Of a stretch of DNA of 64,000 bases, positions 54,772 through 64,000 are shown one piece after another. The first letter of the stretch is position 1. The number at the start of each line of letters is the position of its first letter. The notes below the pieces were generated by a model. The model did not search any database and was not told the DNA's origin. It saw only the letters and a list, made by a program, of their open reading frames with translations. Made by a program: the position numbers and the translations under genes. Source of the DNA: Pricia antarctica. GTDB lineage: Bacteria; Bacteroidota; Bacteroidia; Flavobacteriales; Flavobacteriaceae. Location of the stretch: contig NZ_FNAO01000001.1 of NCBI RefSeq assembly GCF_900101815.1, forward strand, positions 620,001 to 684,000. The letters are read 5' to 3'.

Positions 54772-56406
54772 TTAGTTAATGCCATCATCCTCGTTCAAAG
54801 AGTTTATGAAGGCAACGGCGCTTTCTGGCAACAAGACTTTGTCGATAACATGAGCTACGCCATTTCTGGCCAATGCATCCGCAGAAGCTATATTCGCGTT
54901 GACATTATTGGTTGCATCCCCGATAACAAAAGTATCTGTTCCGACAACACTGATAATGCTTATATCACTCCCGGCAACAGTAGTTATATCCCCAGCGGCT
55001 AAATCGGCACTAGCCACTTTTCCTTCTATCACGTGGTAAAGCAAGATTTCTTTAAGAAGCGCCTTTTCTGCATCCGTATCAAAACTAGCTATGCTTGTGT
55101 AGTCAGCTCCCATTGCGTCCAATAACACTTGAAAAGCGGCATTGGTCGGAGCAAGAACAGTAGCTGGTTTGAAATAGGTGAAATTTTCAGGGGTGCTGCG
55201 TTGTGCGAAATCGTCATCTTCTTCATCCTCGCCCTGAACAAAGCTCTCATTTGTGATGTCAGCAAAAGTAGTGACAAGATCGGTAGCGGCCAATGCCTCT
55301 TCCAATGTACTTAAGCCGGGTTCTCTTGTTACTATAGACGCTAAATCTTCGGTTTGAAGCAATGCTAAAAAGTCAAGGACCGATTGTGGCAAAAGCACTT
55401 TGTCGATAATCTGGACAAAGCCATTTTTGGCTGCGATATCGGCAGTCACCGTACCTGCGTTTACAGCTGTGGCGTCTCCGAAAGCAAAACCGCCATTTTC
55501 AGCAATAACCTCAACAGAGTTTTCCTCTAAAGCCGTATCCGCTTGACCGGCCATCAATTCGCTAGAGGGTAACACATGATACTTCAAGATATCACCCAAC
55601 AGAGCGATTTCGGTAGCGTTATCGAAATCATCCAAGCTGTTGTAATCATCACCCAGCGACTCTAAAAGGTCTGCAAAGGCAGCATTGTTCGGCGCTAATA
55701 CTGTAGCTGAATCCAATCCCGTTACAGTACCTACTAAATCGGTCTTTTTTAAGGCGCTAACCAATATAGTCAAATCCTCGGTGCTGGTCGCCCATTCCAA
55801 GATAGTAGGCCGGACTTCAATACTCAAGGTTTCGATGACCCCTTGCGGTAAAAGAATCTTATCTATAAAATGAACGATACCATTAGGCGCAGAGGAATTA
55901 CTAAAAGAAACTGCAGCGCCTGTTTCGGTCTGAGGTAAATCGGTGGCATCCAATATTTGAATATTACCGTCTTCGTCAATGCTTACCGTGAGTTCGTCAC
56001 CCATTACCGTAGACAAAGCCTGGCCATCGGTAAGGCTGTCAGCGTCGGCTTCACCGGCCACTACATGGTAGGTCAGGATCGTTGATAGCAATGTAGGGTC
56101 GATATTGTCCAATAATGCTGTCGAATTTGCGTATCCGAGTTCCTTGGCCAATGCGGTAAAGGCCGAGTTTTTTGGCGCAAAAATCGTAAATGGACCAGCT
56201 CCTTGCAAGGTGGTAGGCAAGTCGCCAGAAGCTGCTTTAAGGGCGGCCCCTAAGGATGATAAGTTACCGTTTGCGGCGATGACATCGTTTACCGAATTTA
56301 TTTCGCTTTCCGCCAAGTTAATGTTTCCTTCATCCTCATCACAGGAGTTTAGCGCAAACAAGGCGAATACCATGAGAAAAATGTGTAACGTTCTAAATTT
56401 TGTCAT
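54772..56406 (-). CDS. Fasciclin (FAS1) domain lipoprotein, three FAS1 repeats
   Basis: A 544-residue lipoprotein with lipobox ALNSC (Cys22) followed by an acidic tail (DEDEGN). Three FAS1 units follow, at about 45-185, 205-350 and 365-540; each contains FTIFAPKNSAF/ATVLAPNNAAF/ATVLAPTNAAF, then LTYHVVAGE/LKYHVLPSS/LLYHVIEGK, and ends IVHFIDKILLPQ/FVQIIDKVLLPQ/VAHVIDKVLLPE. FAS1 proteins mediate adhesion or matrix binding; here it should sit on the outer or inner membrane surface. The third unit carries an acidic insert (GEDEEDDDFAQ). A strong terminator follows at 54702-54731. Confidence 0.94.
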   Translation of the reverse strand: MTKFRTLHIFLMVFALFALNSCDEDEGNINLAESEINSVNDVIAANGNLSSLGAALKAASGDLPTTLQGAGPFTIFAPKNSAFTALAKELGYANSTALLDNIDPTLLSTILTYHVVAGEADADSLTDGQALSTVMGDELTVSIDEDGNIQILDATDLPQTETGAAVSFSNSSAPNGIVHFIDKILLPQGVIETLSIEVRPTILEWATSTEDLTILVSALKKTDLVGTVTGLDSATVLAPNNAAFADLLESLGDDYNSLDDFDNATEIALLGDILKYHVLPSSELMAGQADTALEENSVEVIAENGGFAFGDATAVNAGTVTADIAAKNGFVQIIDKVLLPQSVLDFLALLQTEDLASIVTREPGLSTLEEALAATDLVTTFADITNESFVQGEDEEDDDFAQRSTPENFTYFKPATVLAPTNAAFQVLLDAMGADYTSIASFDTDAEKALLKEILLYHVIEGKVASADLAAGDITTVAGSDISIISVVGTDTFVIGDATNNVNANIASADALARNGVAHVIDKVLLPESAVAFINSLNEDDGIN

Positions 56407-57022
56407 TATAAAATGAGTTTTTGGTTAATAATATTGTTCTACAACGGTTCAAGGTGCTTATTATTATATTTGGCAGTCAAAATCTTACAATCAACTGTCT
56501 TGAATATAAGAATATTCGGAGAGTTAATAAAATAAAATACTACATATTCCGGTTTATAGAATCTCTGATGATTTAATTGGCGTACACGCTTCATCCAAAT
56601 TGGAAAAAGTATATGGGATTGGATTTCGTCTGCGGAATATGATTTTTCTTGCCAAAACCTATAGTCAAGACATGTTAGGCATAAGTTTGAATATGATATG
56701 AATTGCATAAAGGCAATACTTCAACGCTCAATTTGGAAGGGTATTTAGTTAAATACGTTTCTTATTACAATTCGCACAAAAAAAAGACATCCCAATTTTA
56801 GGATGTCTTTTATCTTGAATTTCCAGTTAGCCTTTCTAACCAAAGCGGCCTACGGACATTCGGTATAGAATATTTATTTGCCCACCTCTTTGTTCAATGA
56901 TTTCATAAAGATAATGGGATTCTCGGGACGGGTCAGATTCAGGTATCGATCAAGTTCTTAAGGGGTTATAGCAACAAAAAAATTCTTTTTTCGTAAAACC
57001 TCAAGCTATCTCATTAGGCTTT
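56407..57022. other. 616-bp gene-free interval upstream of fasciclin, downstream of lepA
   Basis: Holds a terminator-like hairpin at 56782-56811, presumably for lepA transcripts. A minus-strand open stretch of 27 codons at 56874-56957 reads TRPENPIIFMKSLNKEVGK before its stop and looks protein-like, but has no start of its own. An 89-codon frame at 56439-56708 is judged spurious. Confidence 0.4.
56782..56811. terminator. Intrinsic terminator between lepA and the fasciclin gene
   Basis: An 11-bp perfect stem (56782-56792 against 56801-56811) with an 8-base loop; A and T runs flank both arms. It lies about 210 bases downstream of the lepA stop on the minus strand. Confidence 0.7.
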
Positions 57023-58819
57023 TTAATCATTCAATTTCAATACCGCCATAAAAGCCTCCTGCGGAATCTCTACATTTCCGACTTGGCGCATCCGTTTCTT
57101 TCCTTTTTTCTGCTTCTCCAAGAGTTTTCGCTTTCGTGAAATATCGCCGCCATAACATTTTGCGGTAACGTCTTTTCGGAGGGCCTTTATCGTTTCACGG
57201 GATATGATTTTCGCGCCGATAGCGGCCTGAATAGGAATATCGAACTGTTGTCTAGGGATGAGTTCCTTTAACTTTTCACACATTTTCTTCCCGATGTTCT
57301 GCGCATTGTCGAAATGGATCAGGGCTGAAAGGGCATCGACCGGTTGGGCGTTCAACAGAATGTCTACCCGTACCAATTTTGATACGCGCATACCACTAGG
57401 CGCATAATCAAAAGACGCATAGCCTTTGGAAACCGTTTTTAGACGGTCGTAAAAATCGAATACGATTTCTGCCAAGGGCATATCGAAGGTCAGCTCGACC
57501 CGCTCCGTGGTGAGATAGGTCTGATTGGTAATAATGCCCCGCTTTTCGATACAGAGAGACATGACATTGCCGACAAAATCGGCCTTGGTAATAATGGTCG
57601 CTTTGATATAAGGTTCTTCGACACGGTCTATGCCCGATGGGTCGGGCAGATCACTGGGGTTGTTTACGATTAAGGGTTTTTCGGGATTTTTTCTGGTAAA
57701 GGCATGGTAACTAACGTTCGGTACCGTGGTAATTACGGTCATATCGAACTCCCGTTCCAAGCGCTCTTGAATGATTTCCATGTGTAGCATCCCCAGAAAT
57801 CCACATCGGAATCCGAAGCCGAGGGCGGCGCTGCTCTCGGGCTGAAAGACTAAAGATGCGTCGTTCAGTTGCAGTTTTTCCATGGACGAACGAAGCTCTT
57901 CAAAATCTTCGGTGTCTACGGGGTAGATGCCGGCAAAAACCATAGGTTTGACATCCTCAAAACCTCCTATGGGATTTTTAGTGGGATTTGCGGCGTCAGT
58001 GATGGTATCGCCCACTTTTACCTCCCGGGCATCCTTGATGCCGGTAATCAGATAGCCGACATCGCCGGCTTTTATGCTTTGCTTTGGATGCTGGGTCAGC
58101 TTTAGGGTGCCGACCTCGTCCGCGAAATAATTTTTATTCGTGGCGACGAACTTTATTTTCTGTCCTTTTTTGATTTCGCCGTTGATGACCCTAAAATAAG
58201 TCTCCACCCCGCGAAACGGATTATAAACGGAATCGAACACCAAGGCTTGCAAGGGTTCATCAAGAATTCCTTTTGGAGCGGGAATTCGATCGATTATGGC
58301 GGTCAATATTTCTTGTATTCCTAAACCGGTCTTCGCACTGGCGGGAATTACATCCTCATGGGTACATCCCAATAAATCAACAATATCATCGGTAACTTCC
58401 TCGGGGTTGGCACTGGGCAGATCGACCTTGTTCAGTACCGGAATGATTTCCAGATCATTTTCCAAAGCTAAATAGAGGTTAGAAATGGTCTGCGCCTGAA
58501 TACTCTGTGCGGCATCGACTACCAAAAGCGCTCCCTCGCAGGCGGCAATGGATCGGGAAACCTCGTAACTGAAATCGACATGGCCCGGAGTGTCGATGAG
58601 GTTCAAAACATAGGGTTCGCCATTGTGCATGTAATCCATCTGTATAGCATGGCTTTTAATAGTAATGCCGCGCTCGCGCTCGAGATCCATACTATCCAAA
58701 AGCTGCTCCTTTTTTTCACGGTCGGTCACGGAGCCCGTAAAATCGAGAAGGCGGTCGGCCAAGGTGCTTTTGCCATGGTCGATATGGGCGATAATACAAA
58801 AATTACGGATATTCTTCAT
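57023..58819 (-). CDS. lepA: Elongation factor 4 (back-translocating GTPase LepA)
   Basis: A 598-residue translational GTPase. Start at 58819 gives [19 protein letters not shown], the usual LepA N-terminus; a longer frame from 58849 would begin inside the promoter element. GTPase motifs are AHIDHGKST (G1), [10 protein letters not shown] (G2), DTPGH (G3), NKVD (G4) and SAKTG (G5). The family-specific C-terminal region ends [20 protein letters not shown]. LepA acts on the ribosome and has been linked to late ribosome assembly and stress. Length is normal (about 598). The promoter element lies at 58847-58854. Confidence 0.97.
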   Translation of the reverse strand: MKNIRNFCIIAHIDHGKSTLADRLLDFTGSVTDREKKEQLLDSMDLERERGITIKSHAIQMDYMHNGEPYVLNLIDTPGHVDFSYEVSRSIAACEGALLVVDAAQSIQAQTISNLYLALENDLEIIPVLNKVDLPSANPEEVTDDIVDLLGCTHEDVIPASAKTGLGIQEILTAIIDRIPAPKGILDEPLQALVFDSVYNPFRGVETYFRVINGEIKKGQKIKFVATNKNYFADEVGTLKLTQHPKQSIKAGDVGYLITGIKDAREVKVGDTITDAANPTKNPIGGFEDVKPMVFAGIYPVDTEDFEELRSSMEKLQLNDASLVFQPESSAALGFGFRCGFLGMLHMEIIQERLEREFDMTVITTVPNVSYHAFTRKNPEKPLIVNNPSDLPDPSGIDRVEEPYIKATIITKADFVGNVMSLCIEKRGIITNQTYLTTERVELTFDMPLAEIVFDFYDRLKTVSKGYASFDYAPSGMRVSKLVRVDILLNAQPVDALSALIHFDNAQNIGKKMCEKLKELIPRQQFDIPIQAAIGAKIISRETIKALRKDVTAKCYGGDISRKRKLLEKQKKGKKRMRQVGNVEIPQEAFMAVLKLND

Positions 58820-58846
58820 AAAGGGGTCAACTGCTTTGATAGCCTG

Positions 58847-58854
58847 CAAAGATA
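58847..58854 (-). promoter_or_regulatory. Promoter -7 element of lepA
   Basis: On the minus strand TATCTTTG matches TAnnTTTG exactly, 27 bases before the ATG at 58819. It decides the start codon against 58849. Confidence 0.65.
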
Positions 58855-59036
58855 GGTTATTTTAGAGTGTTGACATCGTCCTTTTTCTTTGCCTTATTTT
58901 TCTGGCTTACATCCCAGTCATACTATGCCGTAGAGGTCACGGGCAAAATTTTCTAAAAAACATACGACATGCGTAGGATTTTACTTAGAAAATAGTAGTT
59001 TTACAATGCCCTGGCTTAGAATCAATTGCCCCCATC

Positions 59037-61436
59037 GTGAAAAACCTATTTTACCCCTTTTTCCTCAGTTTGTACTCCATCGGTATGCTTTCAGCTCAGG
59101 AATATAGTATATCCGGATCGGTCAAAAATTTGGAGAACGAGGCAATCCCCTACGCTAATGTGCAGCTTTTGAACGTTGCCGATACCACTTTGGTGAACGG
59201 CACATCCTCTGAAAACAACGGCAATTTTGAAATCGAAGGAGTAGCGAAAGGCAGCTATCTTATCAAAGTTAGCTATATCGAAAACGAATCGGCGCTCAAA
59301 AAAATAGACGTAAATGGCGATGTCATTCTAGAACCGATACAGTTGAACGAAGAGGCACAAACTTTGGATGAAGTAGTGGTGACCTCCCAAAAGCCCAGAT
59401 TGGAAAGAAAGGTCGACCGGCTCGTTTTCAATATCGAGAATACGGCAATGAGCGATAACGATATTTGGGACGTGCTTAAACGCACCCCCAATGTGATTAT
59501 CGTAAACGATAAATTGACCGTAAAGGGCAGCAGTGCCGTGGGCATTTTAATCAACGGGCGGAAGGTAAACTTGCCCAAGGAGGATATCATCAATCTTTTA
59601 TCGGGCACTTCGGCCAGTGATGTAGAGGCCATCGAGGTCATTACCAACCCACCGGCAAAATACAGCGCCGAAGACGGCATACTTATCAATATCCGAAAAA
59701 AAAAGAACTTGGTGGCGGGATATAACGGTGCTGTATACAATAGATATAAGCAAGGAATACTTCCGAAGCACAGCATAGGCACCGATCATTATTTCAAGGG
59801 AAAAAGAACGGGATTTTCGGTCAACTACAGCTTTAACCATGATAGAGAGGTCGTTACATATACCGACCTCACAAATTTCATAGAAAACAACTCCGTCGTT
59901 TCAACCTGGACGGCGGAACAAGACAACCTAAAACGTAGTAAAAAACATAACATTTCCGCTTTTTTCGACTATGATTTTGATTCAAAAAACAAATTGAGCC
60001 TTTCGACGATAACGATTTACCAGCCCGAAGAAACACTGTTTTATGATACAGAAACGGCGATTGTCGGCGATACGCTATCCGGTTTCAATACCATCAACGA
60101 TTCGGACGTACGGCAACTGAACACCTCCTATTATTTGGATTATGTACATGAGCTCGGAAAGGAAGGAGCCGAAATTTCCTTTAATTCACATTATACCTAT
60201 TACGATTACGAACGCGGACAGGACCTGAAAACGGTTTTTCTTGGTTTGGATGGAAACCCCGCCGGCCGAAACGACTTCTCCACGGATTCTGGACAGCGTA
60301 TCGATCTTTACAGCGTACAGGGGGATTACCTAACCCCATTAGGCGAATCGGCCAACTTCGCGTCCGGTTTACGATATGCCGGGATTACCTCGGAAAGTAA
60401 AGTGGCCCAACAGGGCTTTGACAGCGATAGGCCGGGTGTCGACCCCATGGAGACAGGAAATTTCAGCTACGACGAATCGATTTTTGCCGCTTATGCCTCT
60501 TATAGTGCCAATTGGGATAAATGGAATTTCAAATCGGGACTGCGCGCCGAATATACCGAGACCAATGGCAAACTCGATGTTGGTACACAAAGCAGAAAAA
60601 ATAATTACCTAAAGCTTTTCCCTTCATTTTCGTTGCAATTTACACCCAACGAAAAACACGATTTTAATCTTTATTATTACCGAAGGATAGAAAGACCTAG
60701 ATACGACGACATCAATCCTTTTTTGGTTTTTCAGAGTAATTTCTCGACCGTAGAGGGCAATCCTGACCTTCAACCTGCGACGCGCCACTATCTGGCTGGC
60801 GGCTATACCTTTAAGAGCAGCTATACGGTCGAATTGTTCTATAAACACATAAATAACGGACTGGGCGATCTGATTTTTCAAGACAATGATCTTCGCTTGC
60901 TGAGATTTATCAGTTCCAATCTCAAAAGGAATACCAGCTATGGCATCGATTTATTAATAAATAAGGATGTTACCGATTTTTGGAACTGCTTTCTCGTGGC
61001 CAGTTTTTTCGATGAAACGGTAGCCTTCGATAACTTAGGGACTAACAGATTAGTAGAAAACCAAATGTTCACCTGGCTTGTAAGCACCAGCAACGCTTTT
61101 AGCTTTTTAAGGGATAAGTCTTTGACCGCCGACCTTACTTTTTTATACACGGGGCCTAAGCTTTCCCAAAATTTGAGATACGACGGCTTTGGTTCCTTGA
61201 GTCTCTTGTTCAGAAAAACACTATGGAATAAAAAAACAAGCATTTCTTTGGGTGTCGAGGATATATTCAATCAGGGCAACGAGTTCACTACCCGAAACTA
61301 CCTTGACCAAAGCGGCACTTCGCTACGCAGGGCCGAGAACCGTTTGTTCGTTTTTGGCCTCCGTTACAAATTCGGCAATACAAAAATCAGGGACAATTAC
61401 AAATCGAGGAATACCGATGAGGGCGATAGGCTCTAA
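59037..61436 (+). CDS. TonB-dependent-receptor-like outer membrane beta-barrel protein
   Basis: A 799-residue outer-membrane protein with a GTG start at 59037 and a signal peptide (PFFLSLYSIGMLSAQ). Residues about 22-105 are a carboxypeptidase-regulatory-like domain (SISGSVKNLENEAIPYANVQ). A plug domain follows (LDEVVVTSQKPRLERKVDRL; GSSAVGILINGRKVNLPKED; DVEAIEVITNPPAKYSAEDG). The rest is a large barrel of the OMP_b-brl_3 type, with HDFNLYYYRRIERPRYDDIN, typical of the family. It probably takes up or binds a ligand with TonB, but the usual SusD partner is not adjacent. It ends at a promoter for the dus gene. Confidence 0.9.
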   Translation: MKNLFYPFFLSLYSIGMLSAQEYSISGSVKNLENEAIPYANVQLLNVADTTLVNGTSSENNGNFEIEGVAKGSYLIKVSYIENESALKKIDVNGDVILEPIQLNEEAQTLDEVVVTSQKPRLERKVDRLVFNIENTAMSDNDIWDVLKRTPNVIIVNDKLTVKGSSAVGILINGRKVNLPKEDIINLLSGTSASDVEAIEVITNPPAKYSAEDGILINIRKKKNLVAGYNGAVYNRYKQGILPKHSIGTDHYFKGKRTGFSVNYSFNHDREVVTYTDLTNFIENNSVVSTWTAEQDNLKRSKKHNISAFFDYDFDSKNKLSLSTITIYQPEETLFYDTETAIVGDTLSGFNTINDSDVRQLNTSYYLDYVHELGKEGAEISFNSHYTYYDYERGQDLKTVFLGLDGNPAGRNDFSTDSGQRIDLYSVQGDYLTPLGESANFASGLRYAGITSESKVAQQGFDSDRPGVDPMETGNFSYDESIFAAYASYSANWDKWNFKSGLRAEYTETNGKLDVGTQSRKNNYLKLFPSFSLQFTPNEKHDFNLYYYRRIERPRYDDINPFLVFQSNFSTVEGNPDLQPATRHYLAGGYTFKSSYTVELFYKHINNGLGDLIFQDNDLRLLRFISSNLKRNTSYGIDLLINKDVTDFWNCFLVASFFDETVAFDNLGTNRLVENQMFTWLVSTSNAFSFLRDKSLTADLTFLYTGPKLSQNLRYDGFGSLSLLFRKTLWNKKTSISLGVEDIFNQGNEFTTRNYLDQSGTSLRRAENRLFVFGLRYKFGNTKIRDNYKSRNTDEGDRL

Positions 61437-61449
61437 TTTTGTATTTTTG
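61434..61449 (+). promoter_or_regulatory. Two overlapping promoter -7 elements for the dus gene
   Basis: TAATTTTG (61434-61441, whose TAA is also the stop codon of the preceding gene) and TATTTTTG (61442-61449) both match TAnnTTTG exactly. The second is 22 bases before the TTG start at 61472. Confidence 0.6.
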
Positions 61450-61471
61450 CACTCCTTAAAATTGAATAGGT

Positions 61472-62470
61472 TTGCCCAAAATAGCCGACATACAACTTCC
61501 CGATTTCCCACTTCTGCTCGCCCCGATGGAAGACGTCAGTGACCCGCCCTTCCGTGCTTTGTGCAAGGAACAAGGTGCCGATGTGGTGTATACGGAATTC
61601 ATATCTTCAGAAGGTCTGATCCGCGACGCCGCCAAAAGCGTCATGAAATTGGATATCTACGAAAGGGAACGCCCGGTTGGTATCCAGATTTTTGGCGCCA
61701 ATTTGGATTCGATGCTGCAATCCATCGAGATCGTTGAAAAATCCAATCCCGATATCATCGACATCAATTTTGGGTGTCCCGTTAAAAAGGTGGTCAGCAA
61801 AGGGGCCGGAGCAGGCATTTTAAAGGATATCGATTTGATGGTCTCCCTGACCAAGGCCATGGTCGAACGAACCCATCTTCCCATTACGGTGAAGACCCGT
61901 CTCGGATGGGACGATACCTCCATAAAAATCGTGGAGGTTGCCGAGCGTTTACAGGATGTTGGCTGCAAGGCTATTGCGATACACGGCCGTACGCGCGCCC
62001 AGATGTACAAGGGCAATGCCGACTGGAAGCCCATTGCCGAGGTTAAGAACAACCAACGTATGCATATTCCGGTATTCGGCAACGGTGATATCGACACTCC
62101 CGAGGCCGCCATGCGCATGCGTGACGAATACGGCCTGGACGGTGCCATGATCGGCCGTGCCAGCATCGGTTATCCTTGGTTTTTTAGGGAAGTCAAACAC
62201 TTTTTCGAGACCGGTACCCACGCCGAGCCGCCCACTATGGAAGAACGGGTCGAAGCTGCCCGCCGCCACCTACAAATGGCCATAGCTTGGAAAGGCGAAA
62301 AACTTGGTGTTTTCGAGACCCGTCGCCATTACACGAATTACTTCAAGGGCATTCCCCATTTTAAGGAATACCGTATGAAGATGGTTACCAGTGACGAATC
62401 CGCCGACGTCTTTGCCGCGTTCGATGAGGTGATGGAGCGATTCGGGGATTTTGAGTTCGCCGAAACTTAG
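61472..62470 (+). CDS. dusB: tRNA-dihydrouridine synthase
   Basis: A 332-residue FMN-dependent reductase that reduces uridines of tRNA to dihydrouridine. A TTG start gives MPKIADIQLPDFPLLLAPME, with the family N-terminus APM(E/A)DVSDPPFR. Cys102 in DINFGCPVKKVVSKGAGAG is the catalytic proton donor; VKTRLGWDD, IHGRTRAQMYKGNADW and GNGDI mark the flavin and tRNA site. GAMIGRASIGYPWFF is the DusB-type C-terminal motif. Length is usual (about 320-345). The short leader follows two overlapping promoter elements. It is convergent with the LolC/E-like permease, with only about 20 bases between the stops. Confidence 0.95.
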   Translation: MPKIADIQLPDFPLLLAPMEDVSDPPFRALCKEQGADVVYTEFISSEGLIRDAAKSVMKLDIYERERPVGIQIFGANLDSMLQSIEIVEKSNPDIIDINFGCPVKKVVSKGAGAGILKDIDLMVSLTKAMVERTHLPITVKTRLGWDDTSIKIVEVAERLQDVGCKAIAIHGRTRAQMYKGNADWKPIAEVKNNQRMHIPVFGNGDIDTPEAAMRMRDEYGLDGAMIGRASIGYPWFFREVKHFFETGTHAEPPTMEERVEAARRHLQMAIAWKGEKLGVFETRRHYTNYFKGIPHFKEYRMKMVTSDESADVFAAFDEVMERFGDFEFAET

Positions 62471-62491
62471 ATTTCTGTCGCAACAACTTCC

Positions 62492-63685
62492 CTAAGCGGC
62501 AATTAATTTTTTCGTAATTCGACTACTGGCAATTTTAGAGGCAATTATCCCTAAAACCATAATGGTAGCGAGAACGATTGCCACGTTGATCAACTGATAT
62601 TCCACAGGATAGGCCAACGAGGGCGTAATCTTTAACCAACCGAAGGCCAATTGTGACCAGATGAGCAGAGAGGCCAGGGCAACGCCAATGATGCCGCCGG
62701 TGGTCGTCACCAAAATCCCCTGGACAAAATAGATACGCCGTAATTTTTTGATGGTTACGCCCAGATTGAACAGTGTTTTGGAATTCTGTTGTTTGTCCAA
62801 TATCATCATAATGATTGCGCCGACCACATTGAAGAGGGCGATGATAAGTACAAGTGTAAAAATAAGGTAGGTCGCCAAATTTTCGGTGTTCAGCATCCTA
62901 TGTAGTGAACTGTTGAGTTCTTGTCGGTTTTTTAGGATGATGTTGTTTCCTAAAATTGCGGTAATTTGACTTTTTAGTGATGTAATATCTGCAGCACCAT
63001 CCAACTTGAAATTAATGCCTGAAATTAAATTGCTGTCTTTATCCAACAGCTTTTGCACGGAAGATAAATCCGCAAAAACGTATTTTTTATCGAGATTCTC
63101 CTCTATTCCATAAATCCCGCTTAGCACGAGTGGTTTTGTTTTGATATCCTGAAAGGTGATGGAGCCTTTGCCCGGTTTTAGAGCCATGATGACTATCGGA
63201 CTTCGGTATTGATTGACGGTAGTCCCCAAAATATTCGCAACCCCGATACCTGCGACCGCATCCTGTTGGTTGATACGCCAAGTACCGTAAAGAATAGTAC
63301 TATCGACGCCGGTCACTTTGTTGTAGCTGGAATCCACTCCTCTAATGGAGGCTATGAAGCCTTTCTCTTTATGCTTTAAGTACATTCGTTCCTCCAATTC
63401 TTTGGCGTAGGAGGTTACACCATCAATCTGTTGTAGTTTTTGTTCTTGTTCGGGAGAGAGGGTAAAGAACTTTCCGGTTATAGGAACGGCTTTTAAATCT
63501 GGATCGAAAGTGCTGCTGAAGGACAGGCTAAAGGTTTTTAATCCCGCAAAGCCGGATAGTACTATAAAAAGGGCCGCCGAACCTATCACGATGACCAAAA
63601 AGGTAATGAAATTGATAACGTTCACCGCATTTTGGCTGCTCTTGGAGCGCACATAACGTTTGGCGATGTAGAACGGAAAATTCAA
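62492..63685 (-). CDS. LolC/LolE-like ABC transporter permease
   Basis: A 397-residue inner-membrane protein of the FtsX/MacB permease family. One membrane segment near the N-terminus (VINFITFLVIVIGSAALFIV) is followed by a periplasmic MacB-like core domain (about 50-265) and three C-terminal segments (about 270-395). FYIAKRYVRSKSSQNAVNVI is typical of LolC/LolE. In Gram-negative bacteria this complex extracts lipoproteins from the inner membrane. The ATPase partner is not in the window. It lies 26 bases after the rbfA stop, so the two are likely co-transcribed; this pairing recurs in Flavobacteriia. Confidence 0.9.
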   Translation of the reverse strand: MNFPFYIAKRYVRSKSSQNAVNVINFITFLVIVIGSAALFIVLSGFAGLKTFSLSFSSTFDPDLKAVPITGKFFTLSPEQEQKLQQIDGVTSYAKELEERMYLKHKEKGFIASIRGVDSSYNKVTGVDSTILYGTWRINQQDAVAGIGVANILGTTVNQYRSPIVIMALKPGKGSITFQDIKTKPLVLSGIYGIEENLDKKYVFADLSSVQKLLDKDSNLISGINFKLDGAADITSLKSQITAILGNNIILKNRQELNSSLHRMLNTENLATYLIFTLVLIIALFNVVGAIIMMILDKQQNSKTLFNLGVTIKKLRRIYFVQGILVTTTGGIIGVALASLLIWSQLAFGWLKITPSLAYPVEYQLINVAIVLATIMVLGIIASKIASSRITKKLIAA

Positions 63686-63711
63686 GACAGCATGGGTTTA
63701 AAAACAGAGGT

Positions 63712-64000
63712 TTAGATTTTTTTCCTTTTGGCCAATAAATCCCGATTTTCAATCGGATTTTCATCGCCCTTCAAAGACTTTTCTATGTTTTCTATATAAT
63801 CCAACGAATCATCCAAAAAAAAGGATAGTTCTGGCACCCTTCGCAATTGGTGTCGGGTGCGCTGCGCCAATTCATGTTTGATCAAGGGTTGGTTCGAAGT
63901 AATACCCTCGATGATTTCTTGCGCGTTTTTGTTCGGAAAAATGCTGAGATAGACCTTGGCCAAAGAAAGATCAGTGGGTACGGACACTTTGGTTACGGAA
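63712..64000 (-). CDS. rbfA: Ribosome-binding factor A, C-terminal part (5' end outside window)
   Basis: The frame is open to the window edge and continues beyond it; the GTG at 63987 is probably internal. The visible part reads VTKVSVPTDLSLAKVYLSIF, then HELAQRTRHQLRRVPELSFF and LDDSLDYIENIEK, the conserved end of RbfA. RbfA helps mature the 30S subunit and processing of 16S rRNA, binding the small subunit in the cytoplasm. It ends 26 bases before the LolC/E-like permease. Confidence 0.95.
   Translation of the reverse strand, partial: SVTKVSVPTDLSLAKVYLSIFPNKNAQEIIEGITSNQPLIKHELAQRTRHQLRRVPELSFFLDDSLDYIENIEKSLKGDENPIENRDLLAKRKKI

Noticed and set aside
56439-56708. 89-codon minus-strand frame between the fasciclin and lepA genes
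   Set aside because: Unusual Cys/Phe/Tyr-rich composition in very AT-rich DNA, no recognisable motif; likely chance.
59273-59782. 169-codon minus-strand frame in the outer-membrane barrel gene
   Set aside because: Antisense to the plug region of a well-defined outer-membrane protein; Ser/Leu-rich shadow.
1-64000. Search for mobile elements, integrases, transposases and CRISPR
   Set aside because: No transposase or integrase frames, no paired terminal inverted repeats and no spacer arrays recognised anywhere in the window.

Overview
The window looks like chromosomal DNA of a marine Flavobacteriaceae member (Bacteroidota), perhaps of the Zobellia/Maribacter type; the genus is inference. The evidence is a complete gliding-motility spr operon with type IX secretion (T9SS) type B C-terminal domains, promoter elements of the Bacteroidota form TAnnTTTG, a SusC-like outer-membrane barrel, many lipoproteins, and flavobacterial gene pairs such as M1 peptidase-rnpA-S41 peptidase and rbfA-ABC permease. 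I see no insertion sequence, prophage or CRISPR array.

Layout. 1-3.6 kb: end of a band-7/SPFH protein, a three-gene minus-strand cassette (YtxH, holin-X-like, DUF6327-like), and glnS. 3.85-23.9 kb: plus-strand operon sprC-sprD-sprB-sprF, whose centre is a 4883-residue surface adhesin. 23.9-24.5 kb: folB and tRNA-Cys with its own promoter and terminator. 24.5-28.5 kb: LysE-type exporter, head-GIN protein and RNase R, all minus. 28.5-29.2 kb: a 700-bp gene-free AT-rich region carrying several TTATCAACA-like boxes and TATACCG heptamers, the best candidate here for a replication origin or other protein-bound control region. 29.2-32.7 kb: zinc-type CDF transporter, GNAT enzyme, a small nuclease-like hypothetical, and a solitary C5 cytosine methyltransferase. 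32.8-42.5 kb: NlpC/P60 lipoprotein followed by a sugar-oxidation neighbourhood (Gfo/Idh/MocA, PQQ/heme-c dehydrogenase, fructosamine kinase, SGNH esterase, HGSNAT-like acyltransferase, 3-keto-disaccharide hydrolase, SDR). 42.6-48.3 kb: S41 peptidase, rnpA, M1 peptidase, S8 subtilase. 48.9-54.1 kb: metallo-beta-lactamase-fold hydrolase and two cation/proton antiporters. 54.2-64 kb: small hypothetical, fasciclin lipoprotein, lepA, outer-membrane barrel, dus, LolC/E-like permease and the end of rbfA.

How the genes work together. SprC, SprB and probably their partners SprD and SprF form the movable surface-adhesin system of gliding motility; the T9SS itself is not in the window. The 34-42.5 kb block reads as periplasmic/cytoplasmic handling of oxidised (3-keto or lactone) sugars, but its substrate cannot be read from sequence. 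The remaining genes are mostly housekeeping (translation, tRNA modification, RNA decay, ion homeostasis, lipoprotein sorting).

All calls were made by reading translations and DNA by eye. No database search, structure prediction or skew calculation was run.
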